57,831 nucleotides of DNA from Pseudomonadota bacterium (lineage in GTDB: Bacteria; Pseudomonadota; Gammaproteobacteria; Enterobacterales; Enterobacteriaceae), in assembly GCA_018261615.1 (NCBI GenBank), contig JAGTSE010000027.1, positions 1-57,831 on the forward strand, in the 5' to 3' direction. Positions 20,007 through 30,041 of this stretch are shown here, piece by piece. A program made the translations under genes and the position numbers. Within the stretch, counting starts at the first letter, position 1, and every line of letters starts with the position of its first letter. Under the pieces are notes generated by a model, which was not told where the DNA came from, searched no databases, and worked only from the letters and a program-made list of their open reading frames with translations.

Positions 20007-21763
20007 TTTTGATTAAACCAATTCAACCAGCGCAGTGGCCACGGGAAACGGTGGCGTGCATCCTGTTGCGTCGCCTGTGCAATACGTTCCTGAATGAGTT
20101 GCTTGAGGTTATTTTGTCCTTCAGCTTCCCATAGCAGGCCTGTTAATAAAGGTAGAGCATCACGAACATCATCTACGGCCCAGATAAAGAATTGTTGTGC
20201 CTGAACCGCATCCAGCAGCTCCTGATGCAACGAGAGATGACGCACATTTGCTGAAGGAATAATCACCCCTTGCTTACCTGTTAGCTCACGCTGTTGGCAA
20301 ATGGCGAAAAAGCCTTCGATTTTTTCATTCAACCCGCCAACCGGTTGTGAACGGCCGAACTGATCCACGGAGCCGGTAATCGCCAGACTCTGATTGATGG
20401 GCACTTCTGCAAGGGCGCTCATTAATGCGCACAGCTCTGCCATTGAGGCGCTGTCGCCATCAACCTCGCTGTAAGACTGCTCGAAGGTGAGCGAGGCAGA
20501 GAAGGGAAGCTGCTGTTCCAGCTCCAGCTCCGCCATCAAGAACGCTTGCATGATCATCATGCCTTTCGCGTGGAGGTTGCCGCCCAATTCGGCTTTGCGT
20601 TCAATATCGTTGAACTCGCCATCACCGGCATGAACGACGCAACTAATGCGTGAAGGCTCGCCGAATGCGCGTGGGTGACCAGGAAACTCTATGACTGACA
20701 GCGCGTTGATCTGACCAATCTGCTCGCCTTCGGTTTCGATGAGAATTTGTTCCAGCAGGATCTCGTCCTGCATCCGTTCAGCGAGGAATCCTTCGCGCCA
20801 TTCACGTTGAGCAAACATCGAGCGAAGCTCTTCGCCACTGAAGGTTGCGCCTTTGGTTGTCGCCGCGACTTCCCGCAACTGGCGCGCCAGCCATAATGGG
20901 CAGAGCGGCAACGTCTCCTGATCGCCGGTATAGCGCACTGCTTCACGAATGAACGGCTGCCACGCGTCGGTACCGGGTGAGGGCAACTGAGCGCTGTGTG
21001 CAATCTGCTCGACCCATTGACGCCAGGTTCCTATTGTTTCGGCATCCGTAATTTGTAGTGTTTCTTCATATTCGCTGTAAATTGCCTGGGCGGCCAGATC
21101 GGGCTCCATCTCCTGGAAATCAGCCAGCGATTCGCGTTCTCCAACAAGAATAACTTTCAGATCCAACGGCATAGGCGGGATACTGACCGGCAGAGGGCGA
21201 GATTCGTCGAAGGAGACCCAGTCAAAGCGGCGCTGCGTCACCATTGTTTTCAGACGCATCCACAGCAGCGGTTGCGCAAGCAGCGTGCGCAGGGAAATGA
21301 TCAGCACACCGCCGTTTGCCTGATGTACCAGGCCCGGCTGCAAAGTAATTTCATGATTGAACTGACGTAAACAACCAAACAGTTGCTCCGCTTCGATCCA
21401 CTCAGCAATCGCTACTGGTTTGCTTCCTGTGAAAGTAGATTGTGCACTGGTGGCCGGGTCAAAACTTACGGATGCGCCGTTGATGTGGTATTGCCCACCG
21501 ACAAGCGGGCGGTCCTGAGGAATCATTTCTCCGGTAGCGCAGGCAATAAGCGCCAGATATTCAGCTTCTTCTGGCGCTTTTGCCAGTAAAAAGCGTGACG
21601 TTGCCTGCGGATAGAGCAGTTGCTCCAGCGCGTATTGTAATCGGGGTTGCGTATCGGCCAGCGAGAAGTCTGCTTTGTGCGCTGATTCGGACGATTCAAA
21701 AACTTCCTGATAGCTTTCAGTATCAGGAACCAGGTCGTTCCATTCAAGTTTTGTAATGGTCAA
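20003..21763 (-). CDS. lonH: Lon-family protease LonH (YcbZ)
   Basis: Putative ATP-independent Lon-like protease of the LonB/YcbZ type; its cellular substrates are not well known. The 586 residues equal E. coli YcbZ. The C-terminal third is a Lon proteolytic domain with the catalytic Ser in EVDGDSASMAEL and the catalytic Lys in VGGLNEKIEGFF. The N-terminal region is a degenerate AAA-like part with no convincing Walker A motif. It is transcribed toward fabA and divergent from matP. Confidence 0.92.
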   Translation of the reverse strand: MTITKLEWNDLVPDTESYQEVFESSESAHKADFSLADTQPRLQYALEQLLYPQATSRFLLAKAPEEAEYLALIACATGEMIPQDRPLVGGQYHINGASVSFDPATSAQSTFTGSKPVAIAEWIEAEQLFGCLRQFNHEITLQPGLVHQANGGVLIISLRTLLAQPLLWMRLKTMVTQRRFDWVSFDESRPLPVSIPPMPLDLKVILVGERESLADFQEMEPDLAAQAIYSEYEETLQITDAETIGTWRQWVEQIAHSAQLPSPGTDAWQPFIREAVRYTGDQETLPLCPLWLARQLREVAATTKGATFSGEELRSMFAQREWREGFLAERMQDEILLEQILIETEGEQIGQINALSVIEFPGHPRAFGEPSRISCVVHAGDGEFNDIERKAELGGNLHAKGMMIMQAFLMAELELEQQLPFSASLTFEQSYSEVDGDSASMAELCALMSALAEVPINQSLAITGSVDQFGRSQPVGGLNEKIEGFFAICQQRELTGKQGVIIPSANVRHLSLHQELLDAVQAQQFFIWAVDDVRDALPLLTGLLWEAEGQNNLKQLIQERIAQATQQDARHRFPWPLRWLNWFNQN

Positions 21764-21945
21764 AGTCGTTTTTTTAGTCTGATGTAAAAGGCGAGATTAT
21801 ACCGTAAACCCTTCTTTAACACACCGGGATTACGCGCTTTCGCGATGCGAAGCTGGACGATAGCTCACAGTGGACGATTTCTTTTAAGCAGAGTGACAAA
21901 AAACTGATATTCTGAACTGAGTGACACGGTAACGTTGAGAGAGCA

Positions 21946-22398
21946 ATGAAATATCAACAACTGGAAAATCTCGAAAGCGGCTGGAAATGGAAGTATCTGG
22001 TTAAAAAGCACCGTGAAGGGGAACTGATCACGCGTTATATAGAAGCCAGTGCGGCGAAAGAAGCCGTCGATGTATTGTTGACCCTCGAAAATGAACCGGT
22101 ACAGGTGAATGAATGGATTGGACTTCATATCAACCCAGCACTGGTTAACCGAATGAAACAAACTATCCGCGCCAGGCGTAAACGCCATTTTAACGCGGAA
22201 CACCAGCATACGCGTAAAAAGTCAATCGACCTGGAGTTTGTCGTCTGGCAACGACTTGCGGGGCTGGCGCAGCGGCGAGGGAAAACACTGTCTGAAACGA
22301 TTGTGCAACTGATTGAGGATGCGGAACATAAAGAGAAGTATGCTTCGCAGATGTCCACACTAAAACACGATTTGCAGGCGCTGTTAGGTAAAGAGTGA
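21946..22398 (+). CDS. matP: Macrodomain Ter protein MatP
   Basis: DNA-binding protein that organises the chromosome terminus by binding matS sites and linking to the divisome through ZapB. The 150-residue protein begins [18 protein letters not shown]. It contains the helical N-terminal domain, the ribbon-helix-helix region ([23 protein letters not shown]) and a C-terminal coiled coil. Length equals E. coli MatP. It is convergent with ompA through a shared terminator. Confidence 0.97.
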   Translation: MKYQQLENLESGWKWKYLVKKHREGELITRYIEASAAKEAVDVLLTLENEPVQVNEWIGLHINPALVNRMKQTIRARRKRHFNAEHQHTRKKSIDLEFVVWQRLAGLAQRRGKTLSETIVQLIEDAEHKEKYASQMSTLKHDLQALLGKE

Positions 22399-22433
22399 GT
22401 TTTCTCTAAGACGAGACAAGATTTCAGGTAATA

Positions 22434-22461
22434 AAAAACCCCGCGCTCTGGCGGGGTTTTT
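22434..22461. terminator. Bidirectional terminator between matP and ompA
   Basis: A perfect 11-bp stem (22434-22444 with 22451-22461) has A5 and T5 at its ends and a 6-nt loop, placing T tracts on both strands. It serves the convergent matP and ompA transcripts. Confidence 0.9.
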
Positions 22462-22475
22462 GCTAAGACGTAAAC

Positions 22476-23525
22476 TTAAGCCTGCGGCTGAGTTACAACG
22501 TCTTTGCTGCCTTTCACTTCGATCTCTACACGACGATCCGGTGCCAGGCAATCGATCAGCGCTGCGCGTGCTTTCACGTTGTTGCAGGTGCTGCCGGTAA
22601 CCGGGTTGGATTTGCCCATACCACGTGCGGAGATTTTGTTCGCCGGGATACCTTTGGAGATCAGGTAATCAACAACGGACTGAGCACGTTTCTCAGACAG
22701 ACCTTTGTTGTAAGCGTCAGAACCGATACGGTCGGTGAAGCCCAGAACCACTACTGAACCGTCTTTTGGATCCAGGTTGCTCAACTGACCATACAGCTGA
22801 TCCAGCGCCTGCTGACCTTCCGGTTTCAGAGTTGCTTTGTTGAAGTTGAACAGAACGTCAGACTTCAGGGTGAAGTGTTTGGTCTGCACTTCCGGAGCCG
22901 GAGCCGGAGCCGGAGCCGCAACTACTGGAGCTGCATCTTCCTGCTGACCGAAACGGTAGGAAACGCCTACGCTCAGCATACCGTTGTCCGGGCGAGCACC
23001 AACGGTGCTTGCGTCACCGATGTTGTTAACCCACTGGTATTCCAGACGGGTAGCGATATCACGAGTCAGTGCATACTCAACACCACCAGCGAAGACCGGA
23101 GAAACACCGGTATCGTGATCTTTGAAGCCTTGGTTGCTCTGACCATCAGCACGCCATACCATACCGCCCAGACGGGTGTAGATATCCAGATCGTCAGTGA
23201 TCGGGTAGCCCAGTTTAGCAGTCAGCTGTACGCCCTGAGATTTGAACGCGCCGTTAACGGTGTCGCCTTTGTACGGCATACGGCCCAGCCAGTCGTAACC
23301 CAGTTCGAAACCAACGTACGGGTTAACCTGGTAGCCACCGAACGCACCTGCACCAAGCTGACTTGTATGGGTCGGGCCGTCGTTCTGCCATGCCGCACCT
23401 TTGTCATGATACTGGGACCAACCCAGTTTGCCACCTGCATACCAGGTGTTATCTTTCGGAGCGGCCTGCGCTACGGTAGCGAAACCAGCCAGTGCCACTG
23501 CAATCGCGATAGCTGTCTTTTTCAT
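22476..23525 (-). CDS. ompA: Outer membrane protein A
   Basis: Abundant outer-membrane protein with an N-terminal eight-stranded barrel and a periplasmic OmpA domain that binds peptidoglycan. The 349-residue precursor has a signal peptide [21 protein letters not shown] cleaved before APKDNTWY. An Ala-Pro hinge ([10 protein letters not shown]) joins the barrel to the C-terminal domain, where the [20 protein letters not shown] motif and a Cys pair (STCNNV and LIDCLA) are kept. The surface loops differ from E. coli K-12, as is usual. The gene has a long structured leader. Confidence 0.98.
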   Translation of the reverse strand: MKKTAIAIAVALAGFATVAQAAPKDNTWYAGGKLGWSQYHDKGAAWQNDGPTHTSQLGAGAFGGYQVNPYVGFELGYDWLGRMPYKGDTVNGAFKSQGVQLTAKLGYPITDDLDIYTRLGGMVWRADGQSNQGFKDHDTGVSPVFAGGVEYALTRDIATRLEYQWVNNIGDASTVGARPDNGMLSVGVSYRFGQQEDAAPVVAAPAPAPAPEVQTKHFTLKSDVLFNFNKATLKPEGQQALDQLYGQLSNLDPKDGSVVVLGFTDRIGSDAYNKGLSEKRAQSVVDYLISKGIPANKISARGMGKSNPVTGSTCNNVKARAALIDCLAPDRRVEIEVKGSKDVVTQPQA

Positions 23526-23670
23526 TTTTGCGCCTCGTTATCATCCAAAAATCGCCATGAAAATCTCGATGAGAAGTCACGGTTAAATCCTTCACCGGGG
23601 GCGTTGCTCACTAAAACTATTCAGCAGATATCTTTACCTATATCTTTGGCTTATGCCGAGCACCCCTGGC
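23526..23670 (-). promoter_or_regulatory. ompA 5' untranslated leader
   Basis: From the presumed start (minus-strand GCCAGGGGTGCTCGGC, 5' end at 23670) to the ATG is about 145 nt. It resembles the E. coli ompA leader, which forms 5' stem-loops that stabilise the mRNA and contains the MicA small-RNA target near the ribosome-binding site (gataacgaggcgc). Leader identity is by similarity; the exact 5' end is inferred. Confidence 0.65.
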
Positions 23671-23677
23671 GATGTAA

Positions 23678-23705
23678 AGTCTACAACGTAGTTGAAAACT
23701 TACAA
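23678..23705 (-). promoter_or_regulatory. ompA promoter
   Basis: On the minus strand TTGTAA (-35) and TAGACT (-10) are spaced by 16 bp, with the presumed start 8 bp downstream at the E. coli-like leader. The remaining 23,706-23,903 stretch toward sulA is AT-rich with no gene; it holds a T8 tract about 30 bp after the sulA stop but no clear hairpin. Confidence 0.55.
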
Positions 23706-23903
23706 GTGTGAACTCCGTCAGGCATATGAAAAAAAAGCGTTGTATACACAATATTTAACAATTCCGCTGCTATTTTGTCCGATGAAATTAGGATGCAATT
23801 AGACTGAAAAGCGCGCCACACAGGCTTGGTCGCTATATTTTGCAGATAAAATACAAAAGTAATCTACAGGCAAAAAAAATCCCAGGAATACTCTTAAATT
23901 TAC

Positions 23904-24413
23904 TCAATGATACAAATTTGAGTGAATTTTTATCCCGGAATGCTGTCCCGCAGCCAGAGGATCATGACGTACTGGACGCATAACGAAGCCGATCGCGTTG
24001 CCTTCTTCTGCTGCCATTACCAGTCGGTGGTGCTCATCTTCGGTTAATTCTTCCGCATGCCAGCCAATTACGACGCTATAGTTCCCGGTGCGTAATGCGC
24101 GGATCATTGATTCCAGCGTCAGGCAAGGTGAAAGCTGGTTAACCTGCATCACCTTGGTGAGTGGCAGGCCAGCGGATTGCACCCATTCACGGCTCAGTTT
24201 CTGTTGTGGCGTTAGCCATAACTGCCAGCGGGACTGTTGGCCGAGTTGCTGCAACAAGGGCAACAAAAGAAGCTGCGTCATGCCAGGCTGATCTTCGCGA
24301 TAAACCACTTCGCTAATAAGCCCGGACGCCCCGCAGGAGGGTTCAGCATTATTTAATGTAGTGAGTGCGGAATCGAATGTCGTTGAACGATTAGCATAGC
24401 CTGAAGTGTACAT
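23904..24413 (-). CDS. sulA: SOS cell division inhibitor SulA
   Basis: Inhibitor that binds FtsZ during the SOS response and is removed by Lon protease. The 169 residues equal E. coli SulA. The middle ([56 protein letters not shown]) and the Lon-recognised C-terminus KIHSNLYH are conserved, while residues 10-30 diverge. The ATG at 24413 gives [11 protein letters not shown] near-perfect LexA box lies just upstream. Confidence 0.97.
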   Translation of the reverse strand: MYTSGYANRSTTFDSALTTLNNAEPSCGASGLISEVVYREDQPGMTQLLLLPLLQQLGQQSRWQLWLTPQQKLSREWVQSAGLPLTKVMQVNQLSPCLTLESMIRALRTGNYSVVIGWHAEELTEDEHHRLVMAAEEGNAIGFVMRPVRHDPLAAGQHSGIKIHSNLYH

Positions 24414-24434
24414 AATCAATCCAGCCCTGTGAGT

Positions 24435-24454
24435 TACTGTATAAACATACAGTA
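24435..24454. promoter_or_regulatory. LexA box of sulA
   Basis: A 20-bp palindrome of the form TACTGT-ataaacat-ACAGTA contains CTGT-N8-ACAG and matches the consensus at nearly every position. It is placed 22-41 bp upstream of the sulA ATG, so it should give tight SOS control. Confidence 0.92.
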
Positions 24455-24630
24455 ACCCCTGAATGTTCAAAGATCAACCTCAATTTCTGAAACTATCTCG
24501 CATTTTTGTTTTGTCTTTAGCGCACAACGTAAAATTTGCTTGCTGTCCCGCCCACAGTTGCCTATGTTCCTGCCTAACGAAACAGCTAACATCGTAGTGA
24601 CTTTACTGTGTGATTTATAAGGAAAAAATC

Positions 24631-25251
24631 ATGGAAGACCTTTCTTATCAGCGTATACATCAATCATGTGAATGTCTCACATCGCTTGGCAAAATTCGTC
24701 ACCGTGCCCATTTTGGCGGTTATAGCTTGTCGGTGGATGACACGGTTTTTGCGATGGTGGCCGAAGGAGAGCTTTACCTGCGGGCCTGTGAACAAAGTGC
24801 TCAGTATGCAATAACGCACCATGCACCACTTTTAGTATTCAACAAACGTGGACGGGAGGTTTCATTAAATTATTACTTTGTGGATCAGACGTTATGGAAC
24901 GATCGCCCTATGCTGCTGGAACTTTCGGCATATTCTCTCGATGCTGCCCGGCGTGAAAAAGCGCAGCGCAGCGCCCGGAAACGTCTGCGCGATTTACCCA
25001 ATCTGACGTTTCAGCTAGAAATGCAGCTTCATGATGCCGGGATTATGGATGTGCAGACGTTGCATCTTCTTGGCGCGAAGGCCAGCTGGCTTAGGTTGCG
25101 GAAGGGGAACCGCCATCTGGGGGTGAAAATCCTTCTGGCGCTGGAAGGCGCTATCGCTGGACTGCACGAAGCGGCACTCCCGGCGCAGACGCGGCAGGAA
25201 CTGATGGAGTGGTTCGCTATTGTGATGAAGAAAACGGCCAATCCTCACTGA
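24631..25251 (+). CDS. sxy: Competence activator Sxy/TfoX
   Basis: Regulator that works with CRP at CRP-S promoters to switch on DNA-uptake genes. The 206-residue protein has the TfoX N-terminal domain (HFGGYSLSVDDTVFAMVAEGELYLRA) and C-terminal domain (LHLLGAKASWLRLRKGN, LEGAIAGLHEAALP). It is close to E. coli Sxy (209 residues), with a divergent middle and end. The ATG at 24631 has aagga 7 nt upstream; a longer start at 24610 is less likely. Its stop overlaps the convergent yccS stop by 7 nt. Confidence 0.94.
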   Translation: MEDLSYQRIHQSCECLTSLGKIRHRAHFGGYSLSVDDTVFAMVAEGELYLRACEQSAQYAITHHAPLLVFNKRGREVSLNYYFVDQTLWNDRPMLLELSAYSLDAARREKAQRSARKRLRDLPNLTFQLEMQLHDAGIMDVQTLHLLGAKASWLRLRKGNRHLGVKILLALEGAIAGLHEAALPAQTRQELMEWFAIVMKKTANPH

Positions 25252-27374
25252 ACCAGTTGGCTTTTCAGTCGGCAAATTTCCGGCAACAAGGCGATAAGCA
25301 GGCCAATCTGTTGAAGGACCAATGGCTCTTTGCTATCCGGGCGCGGATCCAAATGCTTAATGCGCTGCGACAGAGAACTTAGCGTTTCCTGTACGCGCGC
25401 ATGATCGGAAGGAAGGTGATGTAGGGCGTCGTCTACATAACAGACGGCGTCATCAAGCAGATGCAAAATATCGGGATGGGTGAGCTGCTCGCGATGCGCA
25501 CCAAGTGCAGAAATATAGCTGGTAAAGGTGTGGTTCAGGCAGAGTAAACGGAATGCTACATCGCGGAGTTCAGGCGATGCGCCAGGTTCTGAAGACATAT
25601 TGGATACGACCGACGCCAGCTCAGCATCACGGTTATAGGCATTACGCCGGGCAATACGGTACGCCAGTCGGTTGTCGCGCCCCTGATGGTACTGTTCCAG
25701 AATAGCGTCGAGGTAACGGCAGTTGGCATCGAAAGCCTGCTCTGTCACGCGTGGCAGGTGGCGAAAACGCCAGTCAGGCCAGATAAAGCTTACCGCCGCC
25801 CAGGCAATCGCGCAGCCTATCAGCGTGTCGATGATTCGGGGAATCGCCACTTCAAAGCCCTCACCGAGCAGATTAAAGCAGAGCAGCACCAGCAGGGTGA
25901 TAAACATCGTCGCATGGGCGTATTGCACGGTGCGAAAAGCAAAAAACAGTACGCCGGTAATCACGATCAGCACCAATTGCCCTTCATGGGAAGGAACGAA
26001 ATAGAGCACAGGTAAACCTATCGCCACACCCACCAGCGTGCCAATGACGCGCAGGGTCAGGCGATGGCGGGTAGCGTTATAGTTTGGCTGGCAGACAAAA
26101 AGACTGGTCAGCAGGATCCAGTAACCATGCTGTAAGCCGGTGATCTGAATAAATGCGTAGCCTACACACAGTACCAGCGACATACGTACGGCGTGGCGGA
26201 AAAGCGCAGATTCCGGCGTCAGATTATTGCGCAGCCGCAACCAGATATCGCTAAAACTATTCAGGCTGTCATCGGCTAACTGGTTTTCTGTCTCATTCAG
26301 AAGCTGGGATTGTGGTTGTTCCGTTTCGATTGTAGCTAATTGCGCGTCAATCGCACGCAGGTTATCGAGCAAAAAACCCAGAGCTTTCAGATGATCGGCT
26401 GACGTCACACCGCTGGCGCGGATGCGATCTAACGCGGCATCAAGATGCGTAAATGCACGCTCGAAGCGTGAATCATGTTGATAGGGCGTTCGCAGCAGAA
26501 TGGCGTGTGACAGCCTGTCGCAGGCCTGCGATTGCATTGATAGCAGACGCTGAAAGCGGAACATCACATCGCTGTAACGGAAATGTTCGCGCAGCGTCTG
26601 GTATTGAATGTGAGATGAGCTGGCGCGTTCATGGATATCCTGCGCGGCAAAATAGTAATGCAGGGACTGGCGCGTGCTTCGTTGTCCACGATCGCCACGC
26701 AGGCGCGTCAACAAGGTTGTTTTCGTCTGGTTGAGTGTGGCAACGAGCTGACCATTCGCCAGGGCCAGATCGTAAAGCGGCGCCTGACTTTCATCTTCAA
26801 TATCCGGATCAAACAGGCGTGATTTCAGTTCAAGATAGTGCGCCAGTTGTCCGTAACAGCGTGAAAGGTTGTCCTGCAAAGCGCGAACCGGGAAAACCAG
26901 GTACCCAACCAGCGTCAGGAAGTTAAACCAGACTGCACCCGCCAGCAACAGCAGCGGTTGCTGATACCACTGGTCGAAAAGCGAAATCCCCAGCATGGTG
27001 TAAATAGCAATTAGCAACGCACCAAAGGCAATGGTGGCGTAGCGCTGCCCAAGCCCGCCCAATAAGATAAAACCACAGGTGGAGCTGACAAGCCCGATAG
27101 CAAACAGCCACGGCCACGGGAACAGCAATTCGACGGAAGCGGAAGCAATAAAAAAGGAGATCAACGTGATGATCAAGTTCTTCAGCCGTCCGCTCAGGCG
27201 ATCATCCAGATCTGCCAGGGCGGCAGCCACGACGCCCAGCGTTAAGGGAATAGTCAATTTGACCTCGCCAAGCAGCCAGGGTAGCGCTGCTGTACCGCAG
27301 AGGGCAATAAAAATTCTGACGTTATACAGCCAGGCGCTATTCCATGTGTAACGACGAAGCAGAGGGCTTAACAT
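25245..27374 (-). CDS. yccS: YccS family putative inner-membrane transporter
   Basis: Inner-membrane protein of the YccS/YhfK family related to aromatic acid exporters (FUSC type); substrate unknown. The 709-residue protein has two blocks of about five to six membrane helices (roughly residues 20-160 and 395-520) and long soluble segments after each. It is slightly shorter at the C-terminus than E. coli YccS. It lies 17 nt after yccF, probably in one transcript. Confidence 0.93.
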   Translation of the reverse strand: MLSPLLRRYTWNSAWLYNVRIFIALCGTAALPWLLGEVKLTIPLTLGVVAAALADLDDRLSGRLKNLIITLISFFIASASVELLFPWPWLFAIGLVSSTCGFILLGGLGQRYATIAFGALLIAIYTMLGISLFDQWYQQPLLLLAGAVWFNFLTLVGYLVFPVRALQDNLSRCYGQLAHYLELKSRLFDPDIEDESQAPLYDLALANGQLVATLNQTKTTLLTRLRGDRGQRSTRQSLHYYFAAQDIHERASSSHIQYQTLREHFRYSDVMFRFQRLLSMQSQACDRLSHAILLRTPYQHDSRFERAFTHLDAALDRIRASGVTSADHLKALGFLLDNLRAIDAQLATIETEQPQSQLLNETENQLADDSLNSFSDIWLRLRNNLTPESALFRHAVRMSLVLCVGYAFIQITGLQHGYWILLTSLFVCQPNYNATRHRLTLRVIGTLVGVAIGLPVLYFVPSHEGQLVLIVITGVLFFAFRTVQYAHATMFITLLVLLCFNLLGEGFEVAIPRIIDTLIGCAIAWAAVSFIWPDWRFRHLPRVTEQAFDANCRYLDAILEQYHQGRDNRLAYRIARRNAYNRDAELASVVSNMSSEPGASPELRDVAFRLLCLNHTFTSYISALGAHREQLTHPDILHLLDDAVCYVDDALHHLPSDHARVQETLSSLSQRIKHLDPRPDSKEPLVLQQIGLLIALLPEICRLKSQLVQ

Positions 27375-27391
27375 AGCGGCAATTGATCCGG

Positions 27392-27838
27392 TTACTGAAA
27401 ACGACGACGGGCGTTAGCTTCGCGGGCTGCGCGCGCAGTTTCGACGGAAACCACACGACGACCCACTGGCCAGATCGCAATCGCCGCAATTTTAAAATTC
27501 GCCACACCTACCGGGATGCCAATAATGGTGATGCACTGCGCGATACCGGCGACAATATGCATAACGCATAACCACCAGCCAAACAGTACAAACCAGATAA
27601 TATTCAGAGCCGTTCCCCCCGCGTTCAGCAGGCTATTCTGGCGCTCTGGTTCCAATTCATCTATATGGATCGCTTCATTTCCCCACGGAATAAGCGATAG
27701 CTTGGTGATTTCCCAGCAGGAACGCGTCAGCGGCAGAGTGACAATCAGCACGATACTGGCCACAGTTGCCAGCAACCAGCCCAGTGTGGTGGCGAAACCA
27801 CCAAGAACAAAGTTCAGAATATTCAGAACAGTACGCAT
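27392..27838 (-). CDS. yccF: YccF family inner-membrane protein
   Basis: Small inner-membrane protein with two YccF domains, each holding paired hydrophobic segments (ILNFVLGGFATTLGWLLATV and IIWFVLFGWWLCVMHIVAGI). The 148 residues equal E. coli YccF, whose function is unknown. It is the first gene before yccS and is divergent from helD. Confidence 0.94.
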   Translation of the reverse strand: MRTVLNILNFVLGGFATTLGWLLATVASIVLIVTLPLTRSCWEITKLSLIPWGNEAIHIDELEPERQNSLLNAGGTALNIIWFVLFGWWLCVMHIVAGIAQCITIIGIPVGVANFKIAAIAIWPVGRRVVSVETARAAREANARRRFQ

Positions 27839-27960
27839 AAAACCTCAGAACAACCCTATGATTGGAGTATCCCGGCAATTGTAACGACTTTTTGGACTGG
27901 AGCGACAATTCTCTGGCAGGTAAACTGACTTTTATTGTCACAGGCTGAGAACAATAAGTC

Positions 27961-30015
27961 ATGGAACTGAAAGCGACTTCACTGGGAAAACGGTTAGCCC
28001 AGCATCCGTACGATCGCGCGGTAATTCTGAACGCGGGCATAAAAGTCACGGGTGACCGGCATGAATACCTTATTCCCTTTAATCAGTTGTTGGCAATTGA
28101 GTGCAAACGCGGGCTGGTCTGGGGCGAGATGGAGTTTCAGCTTGCCGATAAAAAAGTGGTGCGTCTTCACGGCACGGAATGGAACGAAACCCAACGTTTT
28201 TATCACCATCTTAATGAGCGCTGGAGCAAATGGGGCGCGGAGATGAGTGAAGTGGCGGCTGGTGTGCTATCGGAACAGCTTGAGCTTATTGGCGGGCGTG
28301 TCGATCGGGCGAAATGGCTGACGCGCAAACAGATTACCGGGCTACAACAGCAATTGCAGCAGGCTTTTACTGCGCTGCCAATGCCCGTAAGTCGACTGAC
28401 GGAATTTGAAAACTGCCGCGAGCTTTGGCAGCAATGCCAGGCATGGCTGAACGATGTTGAAGAACGAAGGGCGCAGCATAATAAGGCCTATACCGAGTCG
28501 ATGCTCACGCAATATGCCGCCTTTTTTGAGCAAATAGAAAGTTCCCCGCTCAATCCTTCGCAGGCGCGAGCCGTGGTGAATGGCGAACAGTCATTGCTGG
28601 TGCTGGCCGGAGCGGGCAGCGGTAAAACCTCCGTATTAGTTGCGCGCGCTGGCTGGTTGCTTACGCGCGGTGAGGCGGCTGCCGATCAGATTTTACTATT
28701 AGCTTTTGGTCGCAAGGCTGCCCAGGAAATGGATGAGCGCATTCGCGAACGGCTACACACTGAAGAGATTACCGCGCGGACTTTCCATGCACTGGCGCTG
28801 TATATCATCCAGCAGGGCAGTAAAAAAGTGCCTGTGCTGAGCGCACTGGAGAACGATACTGCCGCGCGCCTGGCGCTACTTACGGAAACCTGGTGTCAGC
28901 AATGCAGCGAGAAAAAAGCGCAGGCAAAAGGTTGGCGGCAATGGCTGGGCGAGGAGATGGACTGGGACGTGCCGGAAGGCAATTTCTGGGAAAATGACAA
29001 ACTCCAGCGCCGCATAGGGCCGCGTCTCGATCGCTGGATCGGCCTGATGCGAATGCATGGTGGTTCGCAGGCTGAAATGATTGCCAACGCACCTGAAGAG
29101 GTACGCGACCTGTTCAGTAAACGTATTAAGCTGATGGCTCCGCTATTGAAAGCCTGGAAAGCAGCGCTGAAGGTGGAAAACGCGGTCGATTTCTCAGGTC
29201 TGATACACCAGGCCATCAATGTGCTAAACAAAGGGCGTTTTATCAGCCCATGGAAGCATATACTGGTGGATGAATTTCAGGATATTTCCCCACAGCGAGC
29301 AGCGATGCTCGCAGCTTTGCGTAAACAAAATTCGCAGACTACGTTGTTTGCCGTCGGAGATGACTGGCAGGCTATCTACCGATTTAGCGGGGCGCAGCTT
29401 TCGCTGACCACCGCATTTCATGACAATTTTGGCGAGGGCGATCTTTGTGCGCTCGATACCACTTATCGTTTCAATTCACGCATCGGTGACGTGGCCAATC
29501 GCTTTATTCAGCAAAACCCGTGGCAACTGACGAAACCGCTTAACAGCCTGACGGCAGGGGATAAACACGCAGTAACGTTGATGGCTGAGGATCAGCTCGA
29601 CGCCTTACTGGATAAACTCAGCGGCTATGCGACGCCTGAGGATCGCATTCTGGTGTTGGCGCGTTACCATCACCGTAAACCGCCTGGTATCGAGAAGGCC
29701 ACAACCCGCTGGCCGAAGTTGCAGCTCGATTTTATGACCATTCATGCCAGTAAAGGTCAGCAGGCAGATTATGTGATCGTGGTGGGGTTAGATGAAGGGC
29801 AGGACGGTTTTCCTGCACCGGCACGCGAGTCGGTTATGGAACAGGCGATGTTACCTCAGACAGAAACGTTTCCTGATGCGGAAGAGCGGCGATTGCTGTA
29901 CGTGGCGTTAACGCGGGCGAGTAAGCGTGTCTGGCTGCTGTTCGATAAGGAAAACCCGTCACGCTTTGTCGATATCCTCAAATCGCTGGATGTTCCTCAG
30001 GCGAGAAAACCCTGA
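27961..30015 (+). CDS. helD: DNA helicase IV
   Basis: Superfamily 1 (UvrD-like) 3'-5' DNA helicase with a role in recombination and repair. The 684 residues equal E. coli HelD. After a lineage-specific N-terminal domain of about 190 residues come Walker A LAGAGSGKTSV, motif II VDEFQDIS, motif III VGDDWQAIYRFSGA, motif V FMTIHASKGQQADYV and motif VI LLYVALTRASK. The start has an acaataagtc context with a weak ribosome-binding site. Confidence 0.97.
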   Translation: MELKATSLGKRLAQHPYDRAVILNAGIKVTGDRHEYLIPFNQLLAIECKRGLVWGEMEFQLADKKVVRLHGTEWNETQRFYHHLNERWSKWGAEMSEVAAGVLSEQLELIGGRVDRAKWLTRKQITGLQQQLQQAFTALPMPVSRLTEFENCRELWQQCQAWLNDVEERRAQHNKAYTESMLTQYAAFFEQIESSPLNPSQARAVVNGEQSLLVLAGAGSGKTSVLVARAGWLLTRGEAAADQILLLAFGRKAAQEMDERIRERLHTEEITARTFHALALYIIQQGSKKVPVLSALENDTAARLALLTETWCQQCSEKKAQAKGWRQWLGEEMDWDVPEGNFWENDKLQRRIGPRLDRWIGLMRMHGGSQAEMIANAPEEVRDLFSKRIKLMAPLLKAWKAALKVENAVDFSGLIHQAINVLNKGRFISPWKHILVDEFQDISPQRAAMLAALRKQNSQTTLFAVGDDWQAIYRFSGAQLSLTTAFHDNFGEGDLCALDTTYRFNSRIGDVANRFIQQNPWQLTKPLNSLTAGDKHAVTLMAEDQLDALLDKLSGYATPEDRILVLARYHHRKPPGIEKATTRWPKLQLDFMTIHASKGQQADYVIVVGLDEGQDGFPAPARESVMEQAMLPQTETFPDAEERRLLYVALTRASKRVWLLFDKENPSRFVDILKSLDVPQARKP

Positions 30016-30020
30016 CAACA

Positions 30021-30036
30021 GGCGGCCTTTGCCGCC
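30021..30036. terminator. Small GC-rich hairpin between helD and mgsA
   Basis: A 6-bp stem GGCGGC/GCCGCC with a 4-nt loop fills the 26-nt gap between the convergent stops. There is no clear T tract, so terminator function is only plausible. Confidence 0.4.
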
Positions 30037-30041
30037 AGTGT

